Source of the DNA: Mycobacterium saskatchewanense
GTDB lineage: Bacteria; Actinomycetota; Actinomycetes; Mycobacteriales; Mycobacteriaceae
DNA: 64,000 nucleotides
NCBI RefSeq assembly: GCF_010729105.1
Contig: NZ_AP022573.1
Span: forward strand, 620,001 to 684,000
Reading direction: 5' to 3'
The stretch's first letter is position 1; the number at the start of each line of letters is the position of its first letter. Positions 7,659 through 18,657 of the stretch are shown piece after piece. The notes under the pieces were generated by a model. The model worked only from the letters and a program-made list of their open reading frames with translations, ran no database searches and was not told the origin of the DNA. Made by a program: the position numbers and the translations under genes.

Positions 7659-9275
7659 ATGGGCTCCCGTGCGCTGGATACCGAGGGCTCGCCGGCATTC
7701 ACCGACGAGGACGCGGCCCGCTTCCGCGCCCGGGGCTGGTGGTCAGATTCGACGCTGTCGGACGCGGTGCGACACAACGCCGAACGGTCGCCGGACCGCC
7801 TGGCCTACGTCGACCACCCCGGCACGGCCCTGACCTGGCGCAGGTTCGACGAAACGGCGACCCGCCTGGCCGGGCAGCTAGCCGCCGTCGGCGTGCGGGG
7901 CGGTGACCGAATCGCGGTGTGGCACGGCGACTCCGCCGCCATCCACGTGTTGTTCCTGGCGATCGAGCGATGCGGCGCCACCGTCGTCGGCATCGGCGCA
8001 CGGGCGGGCGTCCGGGAGGTCGCCGCGATCCTGCGCGGTGCGCAACCGGCGCTGCTGATCAGCGACGAACAGCGCGCCACTGCCGCCGCGCAGGCCCTGG
8101 CGGGCACACCCGTGGCGGCGCTGATCCTGGGCCACGATGCGGTCGGCCCGAACCTGAACGTCGCCACGGAGCCCCGCCCTCCGGGGAGCCGGTCATGGCT
8201 CGGTGCTGACGACGTCTTCCTCATCAACTCGACCTCCGGGACGACCGGTCTACCCAAGTGCGTCGTGCACACGCAGAACCGCTGGCGCTATTTCCACCAG
8301 AAGGCGGTCGCCAACGGAGCACTCACCCCCGACGACATTTTCCTGCCGGTAATCCCAACGCCCTTCGGCTTCGGTATCTGGACCAGCCACACCACCCCCA
8401 TCTACCTCGGCGCCACCGCGGTGATCATGGAACGGTTCACCGCGAAGGCGGCCTGCGAGGCGATCGCGCGCCACCGGGTCAGCGTGTTGTGTTGCGTCAG
8501 CACGCAACTGACCATGTTGATGGCGGACCCCGCCTGCCGCGATTACGACCTCAGTTCGCTGCGGGTGGTCTTCGCCGGCGGCGAGGCGCTGCCGTATCGA
8601 CCGGCCGCAGAGTTCGAGGACCTCACGGGGGCGACGATCCTGCAGTTCTACGGCTCCAACGAGACGGGGATGCTCAGCGCGACCACGCTCGCCGACAGCC
8701 GCGAACGCCGCCTGCGTACCGGCGGCCGGATCGTTCCCGAGATGGCGGTCCGGCTCTTCGACGGCGACCGGGACGTCACCGAGACCGGGCGGGGGCAGCC
8801 CGCCTGTCGCGGCCCGGCGACCAGCCTGGGCTACCTCGGCGGCACGGATCACGACAAGCTGTTCACCCGCGACGGGTGGATGCGCATGGGCGACATCTGC
8901 GAGATCGACGCCGAGGGTTACCTCACGGTCACCGGCCGAACGTCGGACTTCGTCCTGCGCGGCGGCAAGAACATCAGCGCGAGCCAGGTCGAAGACGCAG
9001 TCATGACCCATCCCGCGATCGCCCTGGCGGCGGCGGTCGCCATGCCCGACCCGGTGTTCGGTGAAAAGGTCTGCGTGTACGTCGAACTCGCGGAATCGCA
9101 CAGCGTCGACCTGCCCGGGCTCGTCGAACACCTGCTGGACCTGGGTGTTTCCAAGGAATTGCTCCCCGAACGACTGATTGTGGTCGACGAGATCCCGCGG
9201 TCGTCCGGCGGCAAGGTCGCCAAAGGCACACTCCGCGAGGACATCAGAGTAAGGACCGCTCATGAACCTTCCTAA
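7659..9275 (+). CDS. acyl/aryl-CoA ligase (AMP-forming synthetase)
   Basis: Member of the ANL superfamily that activates a carboxylic acid with ATP and joins it to CoA. The P-loop reads STSGTTGLPKCVVH near residue 190, the A5-type motif is QFYGSNETG near 330, and the hinge and C-terminal lysine motifs are RTSDFVLRGGKNIS and SSGGKVAKGTLRE. Length (538 residues) is normal. The ATG at 7659 follows the triple repeat, with a -10 box 5 nt upstream. It is the first gene of an operon with an aldolase-like protein (14-nt overlap), an amidohydrolase and a methyltransferase. The CaiC/benzoate-ligase-like look suggests an aromatic or cyclic acid substrate; that is inference. Confidence 0.88.
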   Translation: MGSRALDTEGSPAFTDEDAARFRARGWWSDSTLSDAVRHNAERSPDRLAYVDHPGTALTWRRFDETATRLAGQLAAVGVRGGDRIAVWHGDSAAIHVLFLAIERCGATVVGIGARAGVREVAAILRGAQPALLISDEQRATAAAQALAGTPVAALILGHDAVGPNLNVATEPRPPGSRSWLGADDVFLINSTSGTTGLPKCVVHTQNRWRYFHQKAVANGALTPDDIFLPVIPTPFGFGIWTSHTTPIYLGATAVIMERFTAKAACEAIARHRVSVLCCVSTQLTMLMADPACRDYDLSSLRVVFAGGEALPYRPAAEFEDLTGATILQFYGSNETGMLSATTLADSRERRLRTGGRIVPEMAVRLFDGDRDVTETGRGQPACRGPATSLGYLGGTDHDKLFTRDGWMRMGDICEIDAEGYLTVTGRTSDFVLRGGKNISASQVEDAVMTHPAIALAAAVAMPDPVFGEKVCVYVELAESHSVDLPGLVEHLLDLGVSKELLPERLIVVDEIPRSSGGKVAKGTLREDIRVRTAHEPS

Positions 9276-10035
9276 CGCGCGGCGTGGCGGTCTGGAGGTC
9301 TGGGCGCCGTCGGTGGTGCCCCCGATCGGGGTCGAGCTGTCCCATCAGCAGGCGCTCGCCGTCGCGTTCCGCCACCTGGCCGCCACCGGATTCTCCGAGA
9401 ACATGGCCGGACACATCACCTGGCAGTTGGACGGGCAGACGGAGATGTTCGTCAACCCCTGGGGGTTGTGGTGGCAGGAGATCACCGCGTCGGACATCTG
9501 CGTGGTGGACGGCGACGCCCGGGTGGTCCGCGGTCGCTGGGACGTCACCCCGGCGATCCACATCCACACCGAGTTGCACCGGGTCCGCGACGACGCGCGC
9601 GTCGTCATCCACAATCACCCTTATCACGTGTGCGTGCTCGCCGCGCTGGGACGGCTGCCGGAACTGGTCCACCAAACCGGCTCGCTGTTCCTCGACGACC
9701 TGTGCCTGGTCGACACCTACGACGGCGAGGTCGACAGCCCGGCCCGCGCGGCGGAACTGGCGGGGCGCATCGGCGGCGCGAACATGACGATCCTGGCCAA
9801 CCATGGCGTCATCGCGACCGGGCGCACCCTCCCCGAGGCAGTCTACCGGGCGGCGTCGATCGAGCGGGTCTGCAAGCTGGCCTACGACGTCATGCTGACC
9901 GGGCGCGAGCCGGTCACCATGAACTGGGCGGACATGGCGGGGATGCAGCGATCGCTCCTCGAACGGGCCGCCGACGTCTACTGGGCCGGAGCGGCGCGGA
10001 TGACCATCAAGGCGGAACCCGATGTGCTCAGCTGA
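9262..10035 (+). CDS. class II aldolase/adducin-family protein
   Basis: 257 residues of the AraD/FucA fold. These zinc enzymes carry out retro-aldol cleavage, epimerisation or decarboxylation. The metal-binding histidine cluster is visible as HIHTELHRVRDDARVVIHNH near residues 98-117, and a later metal histidine in LANHGVIATG near 180. The ATG at 9262 lies inside the 3' end of the CoA ligase, implying coupled translation. In this operon it could cleave or decarboxylate the CoA-linked or free product; the exact reaction cannot be read from sequence. Confidence 0.85.
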   Translation: MNLPNARRGGLEVWAPSVVPPIGVELSHQQALAVAFRHLAATGFSENMAGHITWQLDGQTEMFVNPWGLWWQEITASDICVVDGDARVVRGRWDVTPAIHIHTELHRVRDDARVVIHNHPYHVCVLAALGRLPELVHQTGSLFLDDLCLVDTYDGEVDSPARAAELAGRIGGANMTILANHGVIATGRTLPEAVYRAASIERVCKLAYDVMLTGREPVTMNWADMAGMQRSLLERAADVYWAGAARMTIKAEPDVLS

Positions 10036-10086
10036 GCCTCACGCCGAGCGCAGCCGGGCGACCCTGACAGGCAAGGAGTTTGGCCG

Positions 10087-11355
10087 ATGAAATCGATCGA
10101 CGAACTGGCCGCGAACCTGGACTTCACCACCGCCAGGACCGGCGCCGACCGTTCGGTCACCTTCCTGCCGGACCCTCCCCGCGCGCCGCGCCGCTATACC
10201 GTGATCTCGGTCGACGATCACATCGTCGAGCCGCCGGACACCTTCACCGGTCGGCTGCCGCGTCGGTTCGCCGACCGCGCACCCAAGGTCGTGGACACCG
10301 ACATCGGGGGACAGACCTGGGTCTACGACGGCCGGGAACTGCCCAACGTCGGGTTCAACGCCGTCGTCGGGCGGCCGGTGTCGGAGTACGGCTTCGAACC
10401 GGTCCGGTTCGACGAAATGCGCCGCGGCGCTTGGGACATCCATGAGCGCGTCAAGGACATGGATCTCAACGGCATCTACGCATCGCTGAACTTCCCCTCC
10501 TTCCTTCCGGGGTTCGCGGGCCAAAGGTTGCAACAGGTGACCACCGATCGCGACCTGGCGTTGGCCTCGGTCCGCGCCTGGAACGATTGGCACCTCGAGG
10601 TCTGGGCCGGGTCCTACCCGCAGCGCATCATCCCGTGCCAGCTGCCGTGGCTGCTGGACCCCGAGCTCGGCGCCGCGATGATCTACGAGAACGCCGAACG
10701 CGGCTTTCACGCCGTCACTTTCAGCGAGAACCCGGCGCTGCTGGGCTTACCCAGCATCCACTCCGGGCACTGGGACCCGATGATGGCCGCCTGCGCCGAG
10801 ACCGGCACCGTCGTCAACCTGCACATCGGGTCGTCGGGGTCCTCGCCGTCCACCACCGAGGACGCGCCGCCCGACGTGCAGGGCGTCCTTTTCTTCGCCT
10901 ATGCCATATCCGCCGCGGTCGACTGGCTGTATTCCGGGCTGCCCAGCAGGTTCCCCGACCTCAAGATCTGCCTCTCCGAAGGCGGAATCGGCTGGGTCGC
11001 GGGGCTGCTCGACCGCCTCGACCACATGCTCAGCTACCACGAGATGTACGGCACCTGGCGGGCGCTCGGCGAAACCCTCACGCCCGCCGAGGTGTTCACC
11101 CGCAACTTCTGGTTCTGCGCCGTGGAGGACAAATCGTCGTTCGTGCAGCGCGACCGCATCGGCGTGGACAACATCATGCTCGAGGCCGACTACCCGCACT
11201 GCGACTCGACGTGGCCGCACACGCAGGAAACGATCCACCAGGAGATCGGCGACCTCCCGCCGGACGTGATCCGAAAGTTCACCTGGGAGAACGCCTCTCG
11301 CCTGTACCGCCACCCGGTGCCCGAGGAGGTACAGCGGAGTCCGGAGGCCTTCTGA
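10087..11355 (+). CDS. amidohydrolase-2 family metal-dependent hydrolase/decarboxylase
   Basis: 422 residues of the ACMSD-like branch of the amidohydrolase superfamily (TIM barrel with a divalent metal). The N-terminal metal motif reads SVDDHIVEPPDTF near residue 40. A central histidine lies in NLHIGSSG near residue 245 and a C-terminal aspartate in MLEADYPHCDSTWPH near 365. Family members decarboxylate or hydrolyse aromatic acids and related compounds. A ribosome site AAGGAG precedes ATG 10087. It follows the aldolase-like gene by 51 nt and leads into the methyltransferase with 3 nt between them. Confidence 0.85.
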   Translation: MKSIDELAANLDFTTARTGADRSVTFLPDPPRAPRRYTVISVDDHIVEPPDTFTGRLPRRFADRAPKVVDTDIGGQTWVYDGRELPNVGFNAVVGRPVSEYGFEPVRFDEMRRGAWDIHERVKDMDLNGIYASLNFPSFLPGFAGQRLQQVTTDRDLALASVRAWNDWHLEVWAGSYPQRIIPCQLPWLLDPELGAAMIYENAERGFHAVTFSENPALLGLPSIHSGHWDPMMAACAETGTVVNLHIGSSGSSPSTTEDAPPDVQGVLFFAYAISAAVDWLYSGLPSRFPDLKICLSEGGIGWVAGLLDRLDHMLSYHEMYGTWRALGETLTPAEVFTRNFWFCAVEDKSSFVQRDRIGVDNIMLEADYPHCDSTWPHTQETIHQEIGDLPPDVIRKFTWENASRLYRHPVPEEVQRSPEAF

Positions 11356-11358
11356 CCG

Positions 11359-12177
11359 ATGACGGCGGCCAAGGTTGATTTCAGCTCGGTCCGTTGGGGC
11401 TCGGTGGAGTGGACCAACCTCGTCACGCTCTACCTGCGCGCCTACGAGAGCCGCACGCCGCACCCGATCCTGGGCGACCGCTCGGCCGCCGAGGCGGTGG
11501 ATCGGATCGACTACGACTTCAACCGAATCCGGCGCAGCTCCCTGCCGTGGTCGAACCAGTACCTGGTCGCGTTGCGGGCCCGGCGGCTCGACGACTGGTG
11601 TGCGGACTTCCTGCGCCGGCACCCCGATGCCGTGGTGCTGCACCTCGGCTGTGGCCTGGACGGCCGCGCGTTTCGCCTCACGCTGCCCCCGTCGGTGCTC
11701 TGGTTCGACGTCGACCAGCCCGGGGTCATCGAACTGCGCCGACGCCTGTATGAGGACACCGAACGCTACCGAATGATCGGCTCGTCGGTGACCGAACCCG
11801 GGTGGCTCGACCAGATCCCCGCCGGATGCCCCACCCTCCTCGTCGCCGAGGGCCTGGTCATGTACCTGACGGAAAGTGAGGTCCGGCGGCTGCTCCAGCG
11901 GGTCACGGACCGATTCGGTTGTGGCGAAATGCAATTCGACACGCTCACGGCGCTGGCACCGCTGATGTCCAAGCTGTTCACGAGGGGCATCATCAAGTGG
12001 GGCATCCGCGACGCCCGCGAGATCCAGGCGTGGAACCCACGGCTGCGCCTGGTCGAGCAGACACCCACCCTGGCCGGCTACCGGCAAATCCCGAACGCCG
12101 CGGTGCGCTGGATCTACCGACTGATGTGGGTCACCCCGTCACGCTCCTACGACGTGCTCAACCGCTTCGAGTTCTGA
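11359..12177 (+). CDS. class I SAM-dependent methyltransferase (LCM/PPM-like)
   Basis: 272 residues. The S-adenosylmethionine motif is VVLHLGCGLDGRAFRL near residue 92, followed by an acidic ribose contact (WFDVDQPGV) and LLVAEGLVMYL. This pattern fits the leucine-carboxyl-methyltransferase-like group common in actinobacteria, often O-methylating small molecules. It closes the operon begun at 7659 and ends 8 nt before the convergent FHA gene. Substrate unknown. Confidence 0.82.
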   Translation: MTAAKVDFSSVRWGSVEWTNLVTLYLRAYESRTPHPILGDRSAAEAVDRIDYDFNRIRRSSLPWSNQYLVALRARRLDDWCADFLRRHPDAVVLHLGCGLDGRAFRLTLPPSVLWFDVDQPGVIELRRRLYEDTERYRMIGSSVTEPGWLDQIPAGCPTLLVAEGLVMYLTESEVRRLLQRVTDRFGCGEMQFDTLTALAPLMSKLFTRGIIKWGIRDAREIQAWNPRLRLVEQTPTLAGYRQIPNAAVRWIYRLMWVTPSRSYDVLNRFEF

Positions 12178-12185
12178 ACCGGCCC

Positions 12186-13283
12186 TCAGCGGCGGGTCAG
12201 CGAACTCAGGGCCGCCGACAGCGCGGCCACCGTGTCGGCATCGAGCGGCACCTCGGCCTCGGCGGCGGTGACCACGTCGACCGGCACCCCCGCCGCGTTG
12301 GCCAGTTCCTCGGCGGTCAGCTCGGCGCGATACCGGGCGGCGTACAGCCGCTGGCCCAGGGTCGCGCCGGGGGCGCGCGCCGCGCGCAGCATCAGGTCCT
12401 TGTAGCTGCGCCGAACGGCGCTGAGCACCAGGGCGACCTCGGGCGCGCCCTTGGCGCTGCGCGCGGCGCCCGCGGCGACGCCCTCGAGCTTGCGCAGGTC
12501 GGCGAGGATCCCGGCGGCCCGCTGACTGAAGGCCGGGTCTGAGGTGTCGGGCAACGACTCGATCGCCGTGGTGATCGTGGTCAGCGCGACCTCCACGGCC
12601 TCGGCGAGCAGGGGGGCCCGCACCGTATTGGTCATGACGACGGTGTCCTCGCCGTTGGTGTCGGCCTGTTCGCGGCGGATCCGGGCGATGGTGCCGTGCG
12701 GCCACTGCAACGCATCCTCGAGCCTGGCGAGCGTGGCCTTGCGGGGCCAGCGCCGGCCCTTCTCGAAGTCGATCAGCGCGCCGGCGTTCACGATTCCGCT
12801 GCGCGCCAGGTACCGCTGGGTGAGCTTGAGTTCCTCGCGCCGCGCGGCCACCGCGGCGCCGGCGCGGGCGATGCCGACATCGACGGTGTCGAGCGTGCGC
12901 TCGCTCTCCTCGTCGTCGGCGCCGGCGTCGGACCCGTGTTCGGCCGCCGTCGGGGCGGCGAACGAGAAGCCGACCGGGATGCCCCGGGGGTTGCCCAGAT
13001 GAATCGTCATGTTGTCCCGAATCGGAATCATGGACTGCCGAACGCCGTCGACGAAGACACCGTTCCGGCTCTGGTCGACGGCGACCCAGCCGCTTGGCGT
13101 GCAGTCCAGCCGGACATGGGTACGGGAAATGCGGTCGTCGTTGATGCGCACCTGTGCCGGAAATTCGCGACCGATGGTGATCGGCGCGTCGCCGTCCTGG
13201 GCGGTGTAGGCCTGGTCGCCGACCCGAATGGTCAACGACGGCCGCCGGTAGGCGGGCGCCCCCGTGCCGCCCATGGTCACCAT
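12186..13283 (-). CDS. FHA-domain transcriptional regulator with HTH (XRE-like) regions
   Basis: 365 residues with an unusual order. An N-terminal forkhead-associated domain (residues about 16-105) keeps the phosphothreonine-binding residues Arg39 (TIGRE), Ser53 and His56 (RISRTH) and Asn74 (QSRNGVF). A HTH/XRE-like segment follows at about 145-200 (KLTQRYLARSGIVNAGALID). A second HTH-like segment lies near 310-362 (LTAEELANAAGVPVDVVTAA). A Ser/Thr-kinase-controlled DNA-binding protein is the natural reading, but that is inference. GGGAGTG lies upstream of ATG 13283. An inverted repeat 50 bp upstream may be its own operator. Confidence 0.78.
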   Translation of the reverse strand: MVTMGGTGAPAYRRPSLTIRVGDQAYTAQDGDAPITIGREFPAQVRINDDRISRTHVRLDCTPSGWVAVDQSRNGVFVDGVRQSMIPIRDNMTIHLGNPRGIPVGFSFAAPTAAEHGSDAGADDEESERTLDTVDVGIARAGAAVAARREELKLTQRYLARSGIVNAGALIDFEKGRRWPRKATLARLEDALQWPHGTIARIRREQADTNGEDTVVMTNTVRAPLLAEAVEVALTTITTAIESLPDTSDPAFSQRAAGILADLRKLEGVAAGAARSAKGAPEVALVLSAVRRSYKDLMLRAARAPGATLGQRLYAARYRAELTAEELANAAGVPVDVVTAAEAEVPLDADTVAALSAALSSLTRR

Positions 13284-13332
13284 CGATCACACTCCCGCGT
13301 CGCCAGCCCGAACTGCACCCAAATGCACCGAA

Positions 13333-13352
13333 ATGCTACGCAACGCTAGCAT
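13333..13352. promoter_or_regulatory. inverted repeat upstream of the FHA regulator
   Basis: ATGCTA (13333-13338), 8 nt, then TAGCAT (13347-13352) is a perfect 6-bp-arm inverted repeat. It is flanked by a repeated AAATGC. It lies 50-69 bp upstream of the start of the minus-strand FHA regulator and could be an autoregulatory site. Confidence 0.4.
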
Positions 13353-13689
13353 GGGCACCCCTGGTTTCCGTGGCACCGCGCTCCGCCTTGCGGCGGGCGC
13401 CCGAAACGGCCGATCTGCAACCAACGGCGCTGAGCTGGGCCGATGTGGCGTCACCGGTCGACCACCGCCGTCCTGGCCGCCGCCGCCCGCCACACTTCGG
13501 CCCCGCCGCGTTCCGTAGCACCGGCGGCGTCCCGTCCGGCAGGACTGCGACCTGGGCGTGGCGAGCGGGATGTTATGCGGGTGCAAAGCTTCTTCGCGTT
13601 TGCCTGCGGGACTCGCCCGCGCTCGCTAGCGTCGAGCAGAGCAGCCAGCAACGTGTTGGCGGGCGGACCGCGAGGGCCGCCGGAAACTG
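13353..13689. other. intergenic stretch without a recognisable gene
   Basis: About 340 bp between the FHA regulator and the small secreted protein. Reading frames here are short and of arginine/alanine-rich composition typical of GC-rich noncoding DNA. I see no RNA-gene signature or terminator. Promoters for both flanking genes should lie here. Confidence 0.5.
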
Positions 13690-13700
13690 GAGGGGTTGAC

Positions 13701-13925
13701 GTGAGGAAGACTATCGCCGCTGGTGCGCTGGCATTTTGCGGATTCCTGACCACGGGCGTGGGGATCAGCAACGCCGACGAGATTCAGGTCGAGGGCAACT
13801 ATTCGACGGAGGCAGCTTGCGTGGTGGACGGCCCGCACGTCGAAGTCGACCACCCCGGGACCTGGACCCATTTCTCCTGCGTTCAGCACCCGGATGGCCT
13901 CTGGTACCTGTACCTCAGCAACTGA
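13701..13925 (+). CDS. small secreted protein, function unknown
   Basis: 74 residues starting at GTG 13701 with a strong GGAGGGG ribosome site 5-10 nt upstream. The N-terminus RKTIAAGALAFCGFLTTGVG is a signal peptide with a likely cleavage before ADEIQ. The mature part is about 50 residues with two cysteines (EAACVVDG and HFSCVQHP) that could pair, and ends in WYLYLSN. It resembles the many short exported mycobacterial proteins of unknown role. Confidence 0.65.
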   Translation: MRKTIAAGALAFCGFLTTGVGISNADEIQVEGNYSTEAACVVDGPHVEVDHPGTWTHFSCVQHPDGLWYLYLSN

Positions 13926-13947
13926 TGCCGCGGCGGGCCGCCGCCGA

Positions 13948-16711
<2,764 letters not shown>

Positions 16712-16949
16712 TCTGGCCTTCGCTGGTTGCTGGTCGCTGGTCGCTGGGTGCCATCCGCCGGGATCGCGGGGTGGGTCGTGTTCCGCCGCGGATCGCTACC
16801 ACTCCGGCGATCTCGGCGCCGAACAGAACTCGAGCCGCGGCCGCAAGCCGCCGGAAACCCGGCGTCACCGGCCCGCAACCCGGATCGGCTATCTTCGGCT
16901 GGTGTCGTCAGGGGGAGGTTTCCCCGGAATTTCGCCTCAGGGGGTTGAT

Positions 16950-18626
16950 GTGACGCCGGAAACCGAGACGGGCAACCAGGATTCGTCTCGGGCTTCTTCG
17001 CTGGGAGAAGCCGATCTCGACACCCTGACCGCCACCCGGGAGACGCTCGAAGACTACACGCTGCGCTTCGCGCCCCGCAGCTACCGGCGATGGTCCACGG
17101 CGGTCGTGGGCATCTCCGCCCTCGGCGGCATCGCGTACCTTGCCGACTTCGCGATCGGCGCGAACGTCGGCATTTCCTACGGCACGGGGAATGCGTTGTG
17201 CGGCATCGGGATCTTCGCCGCCGTCGTCTTTCTGACCGGTTTGCCGCTGGCGTACTACGCGGCGCGCTACAACGTCGACCTGGACCTGATCACCCGCGGC
17301 AGCGGTTTCGGCTACTACGGCTCGGTGGTCACCAACGTCATCTTTGCGACGTTCACGTTCATCTTCTTCGCGCTCGAGGGCTCCATCATGGCGCAGGGCC
17401 TCAAATTGGGCCTGCACATCCCGCTGTGGTTGGGCTACGCCGCGTCCACGCTGCTCATCTTCCCGCTCGTGATCTACGGCATGAAAGTGCTTTCCCAGCT
17501 GCAGCTTTGGACCACGCCGCTGTGGCTGGTCCTGATGGTGTTGCCATTCGCCTATCTCCTCGTCAGCCACCCGCACTCGATCGGGCGATTCTTTGCCTAT
17601 GGCGGCCAGGCGGGTAACGGCGAAATGAACATCGGCCCAACACTATTGGCGGCCGGAGTTTGCCTGTCGCTCATCGCCCAGATCGCCGAGCAAATCGATT
17701 ACCTGCGCTTCATGCCGCCGCGGACCCCGGCCAACTCGCGGAGCTGGTGGACCTGGATGTTGCTGGCCGGGCCCGGCTGGGTGGTGTTCGGGGCGGCCAA
17801 GCAAATCATCGGGCTCTTCCTGGCCGTGTATCTCATCTCCGATGTCGCGGGCTCCGCCGCGATCGCCAACCAGCCCGTGCACCAGTTCCTGCTGGTGTAC
17901 CGCAACTTCATGCCGGGCTGGCTCGCGCTGACTCTGGCCGTGATCCTGGTCGTGCTCAGCCAGATCAAGATCAACGTGACCAACGCCTACTCCGGCTCGT
18001 TGGCATGGACGAATTCCTTCACCCGGGTCACCAAGCGTTACCCCGGGCGCGTCGTGTTCCTCGGCGTCAACCTGGCGATCGCACTGATCATGATGGAAGC
18101 CGACATGTTCGACGTCCTCAACACGATCCTCGGGTTCTACGCCAACTGCGGCATGGCCTGGGTGGTGGCGGTCGCGTCGGACATCGTCATTAACAAGTAC
18201 GTCCTCAAGCTGTCACCGAAGCGGCCCGAATTCCGCCGCGGCATGCTTTATGCGATCAATCCGGTCGGGTTCGGCTCGCTGGTCTTGGCTGCGGGCTTGT
18301 CTATCGTCGCGTTCTTCGGCGGCCTGGGCGCCACCCTGCGGCCCTACTCACCGTTGGTGGCTATCGTCGTGGCGCTGGTGATGCCGCCGGCGATCGCGGC
18401 CGCGACAAGAGGGAAGTACTACCTGCGCCGCACGGACGACGGCATCGACCTGCCGATGTTCGACGAGTACGGCAATCCCTCTGCGGCTCACTTGAAATGC
18501 CATGTCTGTCAACACAATTACGAGCGACCCGACGTGCTGGCCTGCGAAACCCACGGCGCCCACGTCTGCTCGCTGTGCCTGTCCACCGACCGGCTCGCCG
18601 ACCACGTGCTCCCGGCTCGCGGCTGA
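16950..18626 (+). CDS. NCS1 purine/cytosine permease-like transporter with Cys/His-rich C-terminal tail
   Basis: 558 residues. The N-terminal soluble segment is about 50 residues, then about 12 hydrophobic helices with NCS1 features such as FAPRSYRRWSTAVVGI at the entry to helix 1. The last 45 residues leave the membrane and contain CHVC, then 11 residues, ACETHGAHVCSLC: a CxxC...C-H-H...CxxC arrangement like a small zinc finger. Such a tail is not part of ordinary NCS1 permeases. GTG 16950 is chosen for the run of G upstream. The substrate may be a nucleobase, hydantoin or related compound; unproven. Confidence 0.82.
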   Translation: MTPETETGNQDSSRASSLGEADLDTLTATRETLEDYTLRFAPRSYRRWSTAVVGISALGGIAYLADFAIGANVGISYGTGNALCGIGIFAAVVFLTGLPLAYYAARYNVDLDLITRGSGFGYYGSVVTNVIFATFTFIFFALEGSIMAQGLKLGLHIPLWLGYAASTLLIFPLVIYGMKVLSQLQLWTTPLWLVLMVLPFAYLLVSHPHSIGRFFAYGGQAGNGEMNIGPTLLAAGVCLSLIAQIAEQIDYLRFMPPRTPANSRSWWTWMLLAGPGWVVFGAAKQIIGLFLAVYLISDVAGSAAIANQPVHQFLLVYRNFMPGWLALTLAVILVVLSQIKINVTNAYSGSLAWTNSFTRVTKRYPGRVVFLGVNLAIALIMMEADMFDVLNTILGFYANCGMAWVVAVASDIVINKYVLKLSPKRPEFRRGMLYAINPVGFGSLVLAAGLSIVAFFGGLGATLRPYSPLVAIVVALVMPPAIAAATRGKYYLRRTDDGIDLPMFDEYGNPSAAHLKCHVCQHNYERPDVLACETHGAHVCSLCLSTDRLADHVLPARG

Positions 18627-18657
18627 CCGACCCCGGCGCATCCTATGCTGAGCGGTG

